The position numbers were made by a program, and so were the translations under genes. Of a stretch of DNA of 64,000 bases, positions 37,205 through 44,852 are shown one piece after another (positions within the stretch are counted from its first letter, which is position 1; every line of letters starts with the position of its first letter). This stretch comes from Mycobacterium conspicuum (GTDB lineage: Bacteria > Actinomycetota > Actinomycetes > Mycobacteriales > Mycobacteriaceae). The notes under the pieces were generated by a model. The model had not been told where the DNA came from. It ran no database searches and worked only from the letters and a program-made list of their open reading frames with translations. The stretch covers positions 1 to 64,000 of the forward strand of contig NZ_AP022613.1 in the NCBI RefSeq assembly GCF_010730195.1, given 5' to 3'.

Positions 37205-38368
37205 ATGGTGACCAGTGGCGAGCGGGTCGGCGGGACCCGAAGCTTCCTCCCCGCTGTCGAGGGTATGCGCGCGTGCGCGGCCATGGGGGTGGTGGTCACC
37301 CACGTCGCATTTCAGACCGGGCATTCCAGTGGTGTCGCGGGCCGGCTGTTCGGTCGCTTCGACCTTGCCGTGGCGGTGTTCTTCGCGCTGTCGGGATTCC
37401 TGCTGTGGCGTGGGCACGCCGCGGCGGCCCGGGACGCCGAGCCCCGTCCCGCCACCGGCCACTACCTGCGTTCGCGGGTGGTCCGCATCATGCCGGCCTA
37501 TGTGGTGGCGGTCGCGGTGATCCTCACCCTGTTGCCCGACGCCGATCACGCCAGCCCGACGGTGTGGTTGGCAAACCTGACGCTCACCCAGATCTATGTG
37601 CCGCTCACCCTGACGGCCGGCCTGACCCAGATGTGGAGCCTGTCCGTCGAGGTCACCTTCTACCTGGCGCTGCCGATCCTGGCGCTGCTGGCCCGCCGCG
37701 TGCCGGTGCAGGCGCGGGTGCCGGCGATCGCCGCCGTGGGCGTGCTCAGCCTCGCGTGGGCCTGGGTGCCGATACACACCCCGTCGGGTGTTAACCCGCT
37801 CAACTGGCCGCCGACGTTCTTCTCCTGGTTCGCGGCGGGGATGCTGCTGGCCGAGTGGGTGCACAGCCCGATCGGCGTGGCGCACCGCTTGGCCCGAAAG
37901 CGCGTGCCGATGGCGCTGCTGGCGGTGCTGGCCTACCTGGTGGCGGCCTCACCGCTGGCCGGCCCGGCGGGTCTGGCCGTGGGCAGCAACGGGCAGTTCG
38001 CGGTGAAGGCCGCGATGGGCGCGGTGGTGGCGTGGGCGCTGGTGGCGCCGCTGGTGCTGGATCGTGCCGACACGGAACACCGGCTGCTGGGCAGCACCGC
38101 CATGGTGACGCTGGGGCGCTGGTCCTACGGCCTGTTCATCTGGCACCTGGCCGCGCTGGCGATGGTGTTCCCGGTGATCGGGACGTTCCCGTTCACCGGG
38201 CGGATGCCGACGGTGCTGGTGCTGACGCTGATCTTCGGCTTCGCGATCGCCGCCGTCAGCTACGGCCTGATCGAGGCGCCCGCCCGGGAAGCGTTGCGGC
38301 GCTGGGAAAAACGAGCCGCGACGGCGCCGAAAGTCACTGACGCTGAGGCTGACTCAATCGCGCCATGA
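37205..38368 (+). CDS. Acyltransferase-3 family membrane protein, TmaT/Rv0228-like
   Basis: Predicted 387 aa with about ten membrane helices. Family hallmarks: SFLPAVEGMRACAAMGVVVTHV with conserved Arg and His, FFALSGFLLWR, YLRSRVVRIMPAYV, WSLSVEVTFYLALP, and YGLFIWHLAAL. These proteins O-acylate sugars at the membrane. The corynebacterial homologue TmaT acetylates trehalose monomycolate before export. Neighbouring MtrP-like and LmcA-like genes support the same pathway here. The last 35 bp overlap the 3' end of the convergent acyl-CoA ligase gene. Confidence 0.87.
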   Translation: MVTSGERVGGTRSFLPAVEGMRACAAMGVVVTHVAFQTGHSSGVAGRLFGRFDLAVAVFFALSGFLLWRGHAAAARDAEPRPATGHYLRSRVVRIMPAYVVAVAVILTLLPDADHASPTVWLANLTLTQIYVPLTLTAGLTQMWSLSVEVTFYLALPILALLARRVPVQARVPAIAAVGVLSLAWAWVPIHTPSGVNPLNWPPTFFSWFAAGMLLAEWVHSPIGVAHRLARKRVPMALLAVLAYLVAASPLAGPAGLAVGSNGQFAVKAAMGAVVAWALVAPLVLDRADTEHRLLGSTAMVTLGRWSYGLFIWHLAALAMVFPVIGTFPFTGRMPTVLVLTLIFGFAIAAVSYGLIEAPAREALRRWEKRAATAPKVTDAEADSIAP

Positions 38369-39815
38369 TCTCGTCGCGCACCGCCGAGCGCCTTGCCTTG
38401 CCGGCGTCGTCGCGCAGCGGGGTGTCGACGAATTCGACGATGTGCGGCACCTTGTACGACGAAATCGACTCGCGCAGAAACTCTTTCACCCCTTCGTCAT
38501 CCAGGGTCGAGCCGTCGGCCGTGTGCACCAGGGCGTAGGGCACCTGGCCGAGATCGCCCGAGTTCGGGTCGGGTACGCCGACGACCAAACACGACAGCAC
38601 GTCGGGGTGCGCCGACAGCGCGCTCTCGATCTCGGCGGGGTAGACGTTGCGGCCGCCCACGGTGAACATGTCGACCCGGCGGTCCGACAGGTACAAAAAC
38701 CCGTCCTCGTCGAAGTAGCCGAGATCGCCCAGCGAGTCCCAGCCGTCGCGGCTCTTCGCCGTGGTGCCGACGTAGCGGTACGTCGGCGCGCTACCGGGGC
38801 TGGGCCGCATGTAGATCTCGCCGACCACGCCGGGCGGGCAGGGGTTGCCGTCGTCGTCGAGGACCTTCATCTCCCCGGCGACCACGACGCCCACCGAGCC
38901 GCGGTGGGTCAACCACTGGTCGGCCGAGATGAAGGTGAGCGCCTGTAATTCGGTGCCGCCGTAGAGTTCCCAGACGACCTCGGGGGCGAGCAGGTTGATC
39001 CACGCCTCCTTGATCGCCGGCGGGCACGGCGCCCCCATGTGCCAGAACCGGCGCAGCGACGACAGGTCGTAGGCCCCCGGGTCGGCGTGATACACCGGCA
39101 GCGTCCGCTGCATGATCGTGGGCACGGTCGTCAAAAACGTGACGCGGTGCTCGGTGATCAGCCGAAGGAACTGCTGCGGGTCGAACCGGCTCATCACCAC
39201 CAGGTGGTGGCGCATGATCAGGGCGATCGTCGCGGTGGTGAACCCGGTGTTGTGCGACAACGGAATTGGCACCAGGGTGGTGTCGCCCTCCTGCGCGCCC
39301 AGCGGATAACCGATGGCGGCCGGTATCCGGCTGTCACCGCCGGACTCGATCAGCTTGGGCCGGCCGGTGCTGCCGCCGGACCCCATCGCCTTCCACACCG
39401 GCGACACCGCCTCGGGCAGCCCCGCGTCGGACAACGACGGATCGGGCGTGAAACCGGCTGGCACGCTTGGCATTTCCGAGTGTGAGCGCCCCACCAGCAA
39501 CGCGGGCGGCCGCAACTCCAACAGGCCGGCCAACTCGGCGTCCGGCAATCGGGCCGACAGCGGCTGCGGCACCGCGCCCAGCTTCCAGCACGCGACCGCG
39601 GCCTGGATCCACTCGATCGAGTTGGGCAGCACCATGGTCACGTAGTCGCCGACGCCGACGCCGAGCTGCGCGTAGGCCCGGGCCAATCTGTTCGTCGAGG
39701 AATCCAGCTCGGCGCGGGTCAGGGTCACCCCGTCGCAGGTGACGGCGGGCTCGTCGGGGGTAACCGCGGCCAGCGCCGAGATCTGCGCGCCGATCGGCGG
39801 GACCGGCTCACTCAT
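38334..39815 (-). CDS. AMP-dependent acid-CoA ligase
   Basis: Predicted 493 aa. ANL motifs: P-loop GSGGSTGRPKLIESGG at ~147, IPLSHNTGF, ELYGGTELQALTFIS, the GDLGYFDEDGFLYLSDR aspartate segment, GGRNVYPAEIESAL, and C-terminal GKARRSAV replacing the usual GKxxR. The P-loop (SGGSTG) and ELYGGTE resemble ligases for bulky acids such as steroid or bile-acid type substrates, but this is a guess. ATG 39815 overlaps the php stop by 8 bp, so the two are coupled. Not present between Rv0228 and Rv0230c in H37Rv as I recall. Confidence 0.88.
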   Translation of the reverse strand: MSEPVPPIGAQISALAAVTPDEPAVTCDGVTLTRAELDSSTNRLARAYAQLGVGVGDYVTMVLPNSIEWIQAAVACWKLGAVPQPLSARLPDAELAGLLELRPPALLVGRSHSEMPSVPAGFTPDPSLSDAGLPEAVSPVWKAMGSGGSTGRPKLIESGGDSRIPAAIGYPLGAQEGDTTLVPIPLSHNTGFTTATIALIMRHHLVVMSRFDPQQFLRLITEHRVTFLTTVPTIMQRTLPVYHADPGAYDLSSLRRFWHMGAPCPPAIKEAWINLLAPEVVWELYGGTELQALTFISADQWLTHRGSVGVVVAGEMKVLDDDGNPCPPGVVGEIYMRPSPGSAPTYRYVGTTAKSRDGWDSLGDLGYFDEDGFLYLSDRRVDMFTVGGRNVYPAEIESALSAHPDVLSCLVVGVPDPNSGDLGQVPYALVHTADGSTLDDEGVKEFLRESISSYKVPHIVEFVDTPLRDDAGKARRSAVRDEIMARLSQPQRQ

Positions 39816-40788
39816 ACGCACCCTGACGCTCGAAGATGCGCCGCGGGTTGTCCACCAGCATGGTGTGCAGCTGCTCGTCGGTGACGCCGCGCTGCTTCAA
39901 CGCGGGGATCACGTCGTCGTGGATGTGCAGGTAGTGCCAGTTCGGCATCATCTGCCGCTGCAGGTCCTCGGGCAGCGCGTCGAAGTAACAGTTGGCGTCG
40001 TGGCTGAGCACCATCTTGTCGGCGTGCCCGCGCTCGCACAGCGTCGCCACGATGTTCACCCGGTCCTCGAACGACGAGATCGCGTCGATGCCGAAGCGGT
40101 CCATGCCCAGGTAGGAGCCGGCGGCGATGAGCTCCTCGAGGTAGCCGACGTCGGTGCTGTCGCCCGAGTGCCCGATCACCACCCGGCTCAGGTCGACGCC
40201 CTCCTCGGCGAAGATGCGCTGCTGCTCCAGCCCGCGCCGCAGACCCGCGTGGGTGTGCGTGGAGATCGGCACCCCGGTGCGCTTGTGCGCCTGCGCGACG
40301 GCGCGCAGCACCCGCTCGACGCCCGGCGTGATGCCGGGCTCGTCGGTGGCGCACTTGAGGATCCCGGCCTTGACGCCGGTGTCGGCGATGCCCTGCTCGA
40401 TGTCGCGGACGAACATGTCGACCATGATCTCCGGACCGCCGAGCAGCCCGCCCGGGCCCTCGTAGTGGAACCGGAACGGCACGTCGTTGTAGGTGTAAAG
40501 CCCGGTCGCCACAACGATATTCAGCTCGGTGGCCGCCGCCACCCGGGCGATGCGCGGGATGTAGCGGCCCAGCCCGATCACGGTGAGGTCGACGATGGTG
40601 TCCACGCCGCGCGACTTCAGCTCGTTCAGCCGGGTGATCGCGTCGGCCACCCGCTTGTCCTCGTCGCCCCAGGCTTCCGGATAGTTCTCGGCAATTTCGG
40701 TGGTCATGATGAAGACGTGCTCGTGCATGAGCGTGACGCCCAGATCGGCGGTATCGATGGTTCCGCGAGCGGTGTTGAGTTCTGGCAC
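39808..40788 (-). CDS. php: Phosphotriesterase-like lactonase (Rv0230c-like)
   Basis: Predicted 326 aa, as for Rv0230c. The binuclear metal ligands of the phosphotriesterase-like lactonase family can all be placed: His22 and His24 (LMHEHVF), Lys ~145 (GILKCATDE), His ~178 (ISTHTHAG), His ~206 (VIGHSGD) and Asp ~264 (LSHDANC). The family opens lactones, including acyl-homoserine lactones, with side activity on phosphotriesters. GTG 40788 was chosen by family length. Coupled to the downstream ligase, suggesting that the opened hydroxy acid is then CoA-activated (inference). Confidence 0.9.
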   Translation of the reverse strand: MPELNTARGTIDTADLGVTLMHEHVFIMTTEIAENYPEAWGDEDKRVADAITRLNELKSRGVDTIVDLTVIGLGRYIPRIARVAAATELNIVVATGLYTYNDVPFRFHYEGPGGLLGGPEIMVDMFVRDIEQGIADTGVKAGILKCATDEPGITPGVERVLRAVAQAHKRTGVPISTHTHAGLRRGLEQQRIFAEEGVDLSRVVIGHSGDSTDVGYLEELIAAGSYLGMDRFGIDAISSFEDRVNIVATLCERGHADKMVLSHDANCYFDALPEDLQRQMMPNWHYLHIHDDVIPALKQRGVTDEQLHTMLVDNPRRIFERQGAYE

Positions 40789-40863
40789 GTCCCTGATGCT
40801 AGGGGGCCGCAGCTCATTTTTTTGAAGGTTCACCGGCAGGCCTGTTTGCGCTACGTTCCCCTC

Positions 40864-42579
40864 ATGCTGCTCAATCCCAACCGGTTGCAACGCAGATACC
40901 CCGACGCCCGCTCGGCGGAGATCATGGCCGCGACCGTGGAGTTCTTCGAGTCCCGCGGCAAGGCGCGGCTCAAGCACGACGACCACGAACGCGTGTGGTA
41001 CTCCGACTTCCTCGACTTCATTGCCAAGGAACGCATCTTCGCCTCCCTGCTCACACCACGCGAGTACGGCGCCAGCGACTGCCGCTGGGACACCTACCGC
41101 ATCAGTGAGTTCGCCGAAATCATCGGCTTTTACGGGCTGAGCTACTGGTACCCGTTCCAGGTGACCGCGCTGGGCCTGGGCCCGATCTGGATGAGCGACA
41201 ACGAGGACGCCAAGCGCAAGGCCGCCGCGCAGCTCGAGCAGGGCGAGGTGTTCGCGTTCGGTCTCTCCGAACAACGGCACGGCGCCGACGTCTACAAGAC
41301 CGACATGATCCTCACGCCGACTAGCGATTTTGGGCACGGCTGGGTCGCTAATGGCGAGAAGTACTACATCGGCAACGCCAATGTGGCCCGGATGGTCTCG
41401 ACGTTCGGCAAGATCGACGACTCGTCACCAGACGGCGAGTACGTCTTCTTCGCCGCCGATTCCCACCATGACCGCTACACGCTGATCAAGAACGTGGTCA
41501 ACTCGCAGAACTACGTCGCCAATTACGCGCTGCACCAGTACCCGGTCACCGAGGCCGACATCCTGCACCGCGGCATGGACGCGTTTCACGCCGCGCTCAA
41601 CACCGTCAACGTGTGCAAGTACAACCTGGGCTGGGGCGCGATCGGCATGTGCACGCACGCCATGTACGAGTCGGTCACCCACGCGGCCAACCGCTACCTG
41701 TACGGCACCGTCGTCACCGACTTCAGCCACGTGCGCCGGCTGCTCACCGACGCCTACGTGCGGCTGGTCGCGATGCGGCTGGTCGCCACCCGCGCGTGTG
41801 ACTACATGCGCAGCGCGTCGGCGAACGATCGGCGCTACCTGCTGTACAGCCCGCTCACCAAGGCGAAGGTCACCAGCGAGGGGGAGCGGGTGATCACCGC
41901 GCTGTGGGACGTGATCGCCGCCAAGGGCGTGGAGAAGGACACCTTCTTCGAAACGGTGGCCCGCGAGATCGGTCTGCTGCCGCGGCTGGAGGGCACCGTG
42001 CACATCAACATCGGGCTGCTGGCCAAGTTCATGCCCAACTACCTGTTCGCCCCCGACACCGAGCTGCCGGTGATCGGCCGCCGCGACGACGACGCCGACG
42101 ACTCGTTCCTGTTCGCGCAGGGACCGACCGGCGGCCTGGGCAAGGTCCGCTTCCACAACTGGTGCACGGCGTTCGACGGCCATGCCCATCTGCCCAATGT
42201 CGCGCTGCTGCGCGACCAGGTCGACGTGCTCGCCGAAATGCTGGCCTCCGCCACCCCAGATGCCAAGCAGCAGAAGGACATCGACTTCGCCTTCGGCGTG
42301 GGCCAGCTCTTCGCGCTGGTGCCCTACGCGCAGCTCATCCTGGAAGAGGCCGGGACGACGCGGGTGGACGACGCGTTGCTCGACGAGATCTTCGCCGTGC
42401 TGGTGCGCGACTTCAACAGCTACGCCGTCGAACTGCACGACAAGGCGGCGACGACGGACGAGCAGGCGCGGTTCGCGATGCGGATGATCCGGCGCCCGGT
42501 CGCCGACCCGGGCCGCTACGCGCAGGTCTGGAAGGACCACGTGCTGCCGCTGAACGGCGCATACGAGATGCGCCCGTGA
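40864..42579 (+). CDS. fadE4: Acyl-CoA dehydrogenase FadE4-like
   Basis: Predicted 571 aa, close to Rv0231 and larger than a standard 390-aa acyl-CoA dehydrogenase. Recognisable parts: FAFGLSEQRHGADVYKTDM and WVANGEKYYIGNANVA of the middle FAD-binding domain, GAIGMCTHAMYESVTHAANRYLYG, and a long C-terminal helical region. It would introduce a double bond in acyl-CoAs using FAD. The start MLLNPNRLQRRYPD is 75 bp from the divergent php start. Followed by a TetR gene with a probable autoregulated promoter. Confidence 0.88.
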   Translation: MLLNPNRLQRRYPDARSAEIMAATVEFFESRGKARLKHDDHERVWYSDFLDFIAKERIFASLLTPREYGASDCRWDTYRISEFAEIIGFYGLSYWYPFQVTALGLGPIWMSDNEDAKRKAAAQLEQGEVFAFGLSEQRHGADVYKTDMILTPTSDFGHGWVANGEKYYIGNANVARMVSTFGKIDDSSPDGEYVFFAADSHHDRYTLIKNVVNSQNYVANYALHQYPVTEADILHRGMDAFHAALNTVNVCKYNLGWGAIGMCTHAMYESVTHAANRYLYGTVVTDFSHVRRLLTDAYVRLVAMRLVATRACDYMRSASANDRRYLLYSPLTKAKVTSEGERVITALWDVIAAKGVEKDTFFETVAREIGLLPRLEGTVHINIGLLAKFMPNYLFAPDTELPVIGRRDDDADDSFLFAQGPTGGLGKVRFHNWCTAFDGHAHLPNVALLRDQVDVLAEMLASATPDAKQQKDIDFAFGVGQLFALVPYAQLILEEAGTTRVDDALLDEIFAVLVRDFNSYAVELHDKAATTDEQARFAMRMIRRPVADPGRYAQVWKDHVLPLNGAYEMRP

Positions 42580-42603
42580 TGCGTCCATAATCGTCGCCCC
42601 AAC

Positions 42604-42644
42604 TTGACTGTGACGCCGATCACAGTAGAATGACCGGTGGTCAT
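42604..42644 (+). promoter_or_regulatory. Promoter with CRP-like box and TetR-type operator
   Basis: A -35 TTGACT (42604-42609) and -10 TAGAAT (42626-42631) are separated by 16 bp. The spacer contains TGTGA-N6-TCACA (42609-42624) inside a perfect 20-bp dyad (42607-42626), the CRP consensus. A perfect dyad ATGACC-GGT-GGTCAT (42630-42644) overlaps the -10 and likely start point, 18-33 bp before the TetR start codon. It reads as an autoregulated promoter with a second, cAMP-linked repressor input. Confidence 0.65.
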
Positions 42645-42662
42645 CACACAACGGGGGTTGCC

Positions 42663-43331
42663 ATGCCGACGGTGACGTGGGCGCGCGTCGATCCGGCTCG
42701 CCGCGCCGCGATAGTGGAAGCCGCGGAGGCGGAATTCGGGACGCACGGATTTTCCGGGGGCAGCCTCAACGTCATCGCCCGGCGCGCGGGTGTCGCCAAG
42801 GGCAGCCTGTTCCAATACTTCGCCGACAAGCGGGACCTGTTCGCGTTCATCGCCGACATCGGCAGCCAGCGGGTGCGGTCCTACATGGAGGTCCGGATCC
42901 GCGAGCTCGACCCCAGCCGGCCCTTCTTTGAATTCCTCACCGACTGGCTCGACGCCTGGATCGCCTACTTCGCCGATCATCCGCACGAGCGTGCGCTGCA
43001 CGCGGCGGCCACGCTGGAGGTCGACACCGAGGCGCGCGTCAGCGTGCAAAACGTCATCCACCGCCATTACCTGGAGGTGCTGCGGCCGCTGGTGCGCGAG
43101 GCGCAGGCGCGGGGCGACCTGCGGGCGGACGCCGACACCGACGCGCTGTTGTCGTTGCTGCTGTTGATCTTTCCGCACCTGGCGTTGGCGCCGTACATGC
43201 GCGGATTGGATCCGGTCCTCGGCCTCGACGAGCCCACCCCGGAGCAGCCCGCGCTGGCCGTGCGCCGGCTCGTCGCCGTCCTGGCGGCGGCGTTCTCGCC
43301 GCAAGCCGCGCCAGTCAAGGACGTCACCTGA
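42663..43331 (+). CDS. TetR family regulator (Rv0232-like)
   Basis: Predicted 222 aa. The N-terminal HTH is clear: RRAAIVEAAEAEFGTHGFSG, then LNVIARRAGVAKGSLFQYFADKRDLF. The ligand domain is helical. ATG 42663 was chosen downstream of the promoter dyads. It likely represses its own promoter and perhaps the adjacent fadE4 gene. In H37Rv nrdB (Rv0233) follows; here the next gene is the convergent gabD1, 18 bp away, so nrdB is missing. Confidence 0.9.
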   Translation: MPTVTWARVDPARRAAIVEAAEAEFGTHGFSGGSLNVIARRAGVAKGSLFQYFADKRDLFAFIADIGSQRVRSYMEVRIRELDPSRPFFEFLTDWLDAWIAYFADHPHERALHAAATLEVDTEARVSVQNVIHRHYLEVLRPLVREAQARGDLRADADTDALLSLLLLIFPHLALAPYMRGLDPVLGLDEPTPEQPALAVRRLVAVLAAAFSPQAAPVKDVT

Positions 43332-43349
43332 TACGGACGCGGTGCCGGC

Positions 43350-44768
43350 TCACTCCACCTTGGTGTCGCCGCCGGAATCGCCGGCCGCGACCGAGCCGAC
43401 CCAGACCGTCTTGGCGTTGCAGAACGCGCGGATGCCGAGGCCCGCGAGCTCGCGGCCATAGCCCGAGCGCTTGATGCCGCCGAACCCCAACTCCGGGTAG
43501 GACACCGTCATCCCATTGATGAAGACCTGGCCGGCCTCGATGTCGTCGATGAAGCGCTGCTGCTCGGCCTCGTCATTGGTCCACGCGTTGGAACCCAGCC
43601 CGAAGGTGGTGGCGTTGGCGATCTCGATCGCCTCGTCGATGCCCGACGCGCGGTACATCGAGGCGACCGGCCCGAACACCTCTTCGGTGTACAGCGCCAT
43701 GTCCTTGGTGATCTCGGTGACCACCGTCGGCGGGTAGAACCACCCCGGCCGGTCGAGACGCGTTCCGCCGCAACGGATCTTGGCGCCGGCCGCGACGGCG
43801 CTGTCGACCTGCTCGGCGATTTCGTCGCGGCCCGACTCGGTGGCCAGCGGACCCACGTCGGTGTCCGGGTCGGTCGGGTCGCCGACCTTGAGGGCCTCCA
43901 TGCGCTCGACAAACTTGTCGACGAAGGCGTCGTAGATGTCGGTGTGGACGATGAACCGCTTGGCGGCGATGCAGGACTGACCGTTGTTCTGCACCCGGGC
44001 GGTGACCGCGGTCTTGACGGCCTCGTCGAGGTTCGCCGACGGCATCACGATGAACGGGTCGCTGCCGCCCAGCTCCATCACGGAGGGTTTGATCTCGTCG
44101 CCACAGATCGCCGCCACCGACTGGCCGGCCGGTTCGCTGCCGGTCAGGGTGGCCGCCGCGACCCGCGGGTCGCGCAGGATGCGCTCGACGGCGCTCGACG
44201 AGATGAGCAGCGTCTGGAAGCAGCCCTCGGGAAAGCCGCCGCGAATGATGACGTCGGACAGATACAACGCGGACTGCGGCACGTTGGAGGCGTGCTTGAG
44301 CAGCCCGACGTTGCCCGCCATCAATGCCGGCGCGGCGAACCGGACGGCCTGCCAGAGCGGAAAGTTCCACGGCATCACGGCCAGCACCACGCCCAGCGGC
44401 TGGTAGCGGGTGTACGCCTGTTTCGCGCCCACCTTGGCGGCATCGGCGACCTCGTCGGCGAGCAGCTGCTCGGCATTCTCGGCGTAGTAGCGAAAACCCT
44501 TGGCGCACTTCAGCGCTTCGGCCTTGGCCGACTTCAGCGTCTTGCCCATTTCCAGGGTCATCATCGCGGCGACGTCGTCGGCCTCCTTTTCCAGCAGATC
44601 GGCGACGTTGTTGGCCCATTCGGCGCGCTGGGCGAAGGTGGTGGAGTGGCGGTAGTCCAGGAACCGCTCGTGGGCGCGCGCGATCGCGGCGTCGACCTCG
44701 TCATCGGTCGCGGGGGTAAAGGTCTTGACGGTCTCGCCGGTGGCCGGGTTGATGGTGGCGATGGGCAC
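43350..44768 (-). CDS. gabD1: Succinate-semialdehyde dehydrogenase GabD1-like
   Basis: Predicted 472 aa. Begins PIATINPATGETVKTFTPA as in Rv0234c. Motifs: AVMPWNFPLWQAVRFAAPALMAG, LTGSEPAGQSVA, catalytic Glu ~231 (MELGGSDPFIVM), catalytic Cys ~264 (NNGQSCIAAKRFIV), EEVFGPVASMY. It oxidises succinic semialdehyde to succinate with NADP. GTG 44768 has RBS AAAGGAGGG. It carries a C-terminal extension of about 15 residues (VAAGDSGGDTKVE) beyond the family end. Divergent from the ThDP enzyme gene. Confidence 0.93.
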   Translation of the reverse strand: MPIATINPATGETVKTFTPATDDEVDAAIARAHERFLDYRHSTTFAQRAEWANNVADLLEKEADDVAAMMTLEMGKTLKSAKAEALKCAKGFRYYAENAEQLLADEVADAAKVGAKQAYTRYQPLGVVLAVMPWNFPLWQAVRFAAPALMAGNVGLLKHASNVPQSALYLSDVIIRGGFPEGCFQTLLISSSAVERILRDPRVAAATLTGSEPAGQSVAAICGDEIKPSVMELGGSDPFIVMPSANLDEAVKTAVTARVQNNGQSCIAAKRFIVHTDIYDAFVDKFVERMEALKVGDPTDPDTDVGPLATESGRDEIAEQVDSAVAAGAKIRCGGTRLDRPGWFYPPTVVTEITKDMALYTEEVFGPVASMYRASGIDEAIEIANATTFGLGSNAWTNDEAEQQRFIDDIEAGQVFINGMTVSYPELGFGGIKRSGYGRELAGLGIRAFCNAKTVWVGSVAAGDSGGDTKVE

Positions 44769-44852
44769 GCTGGCCCTCCTTTGGTGAGTTTGCGAAACGT
44801 CCAACACTCCAACGCATAGCCTGCCACTACTGTTCCAAACGGGAGGTGTCGG

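Noticed and set aside
39739..40863. N-terminal extension of the fadE4 frame by 375 codons
   Set aside because: It lies antisense to php, which has a full set of metal-ligand motifs. The acyl-CoA dehydrogenase homology starts at 40864.
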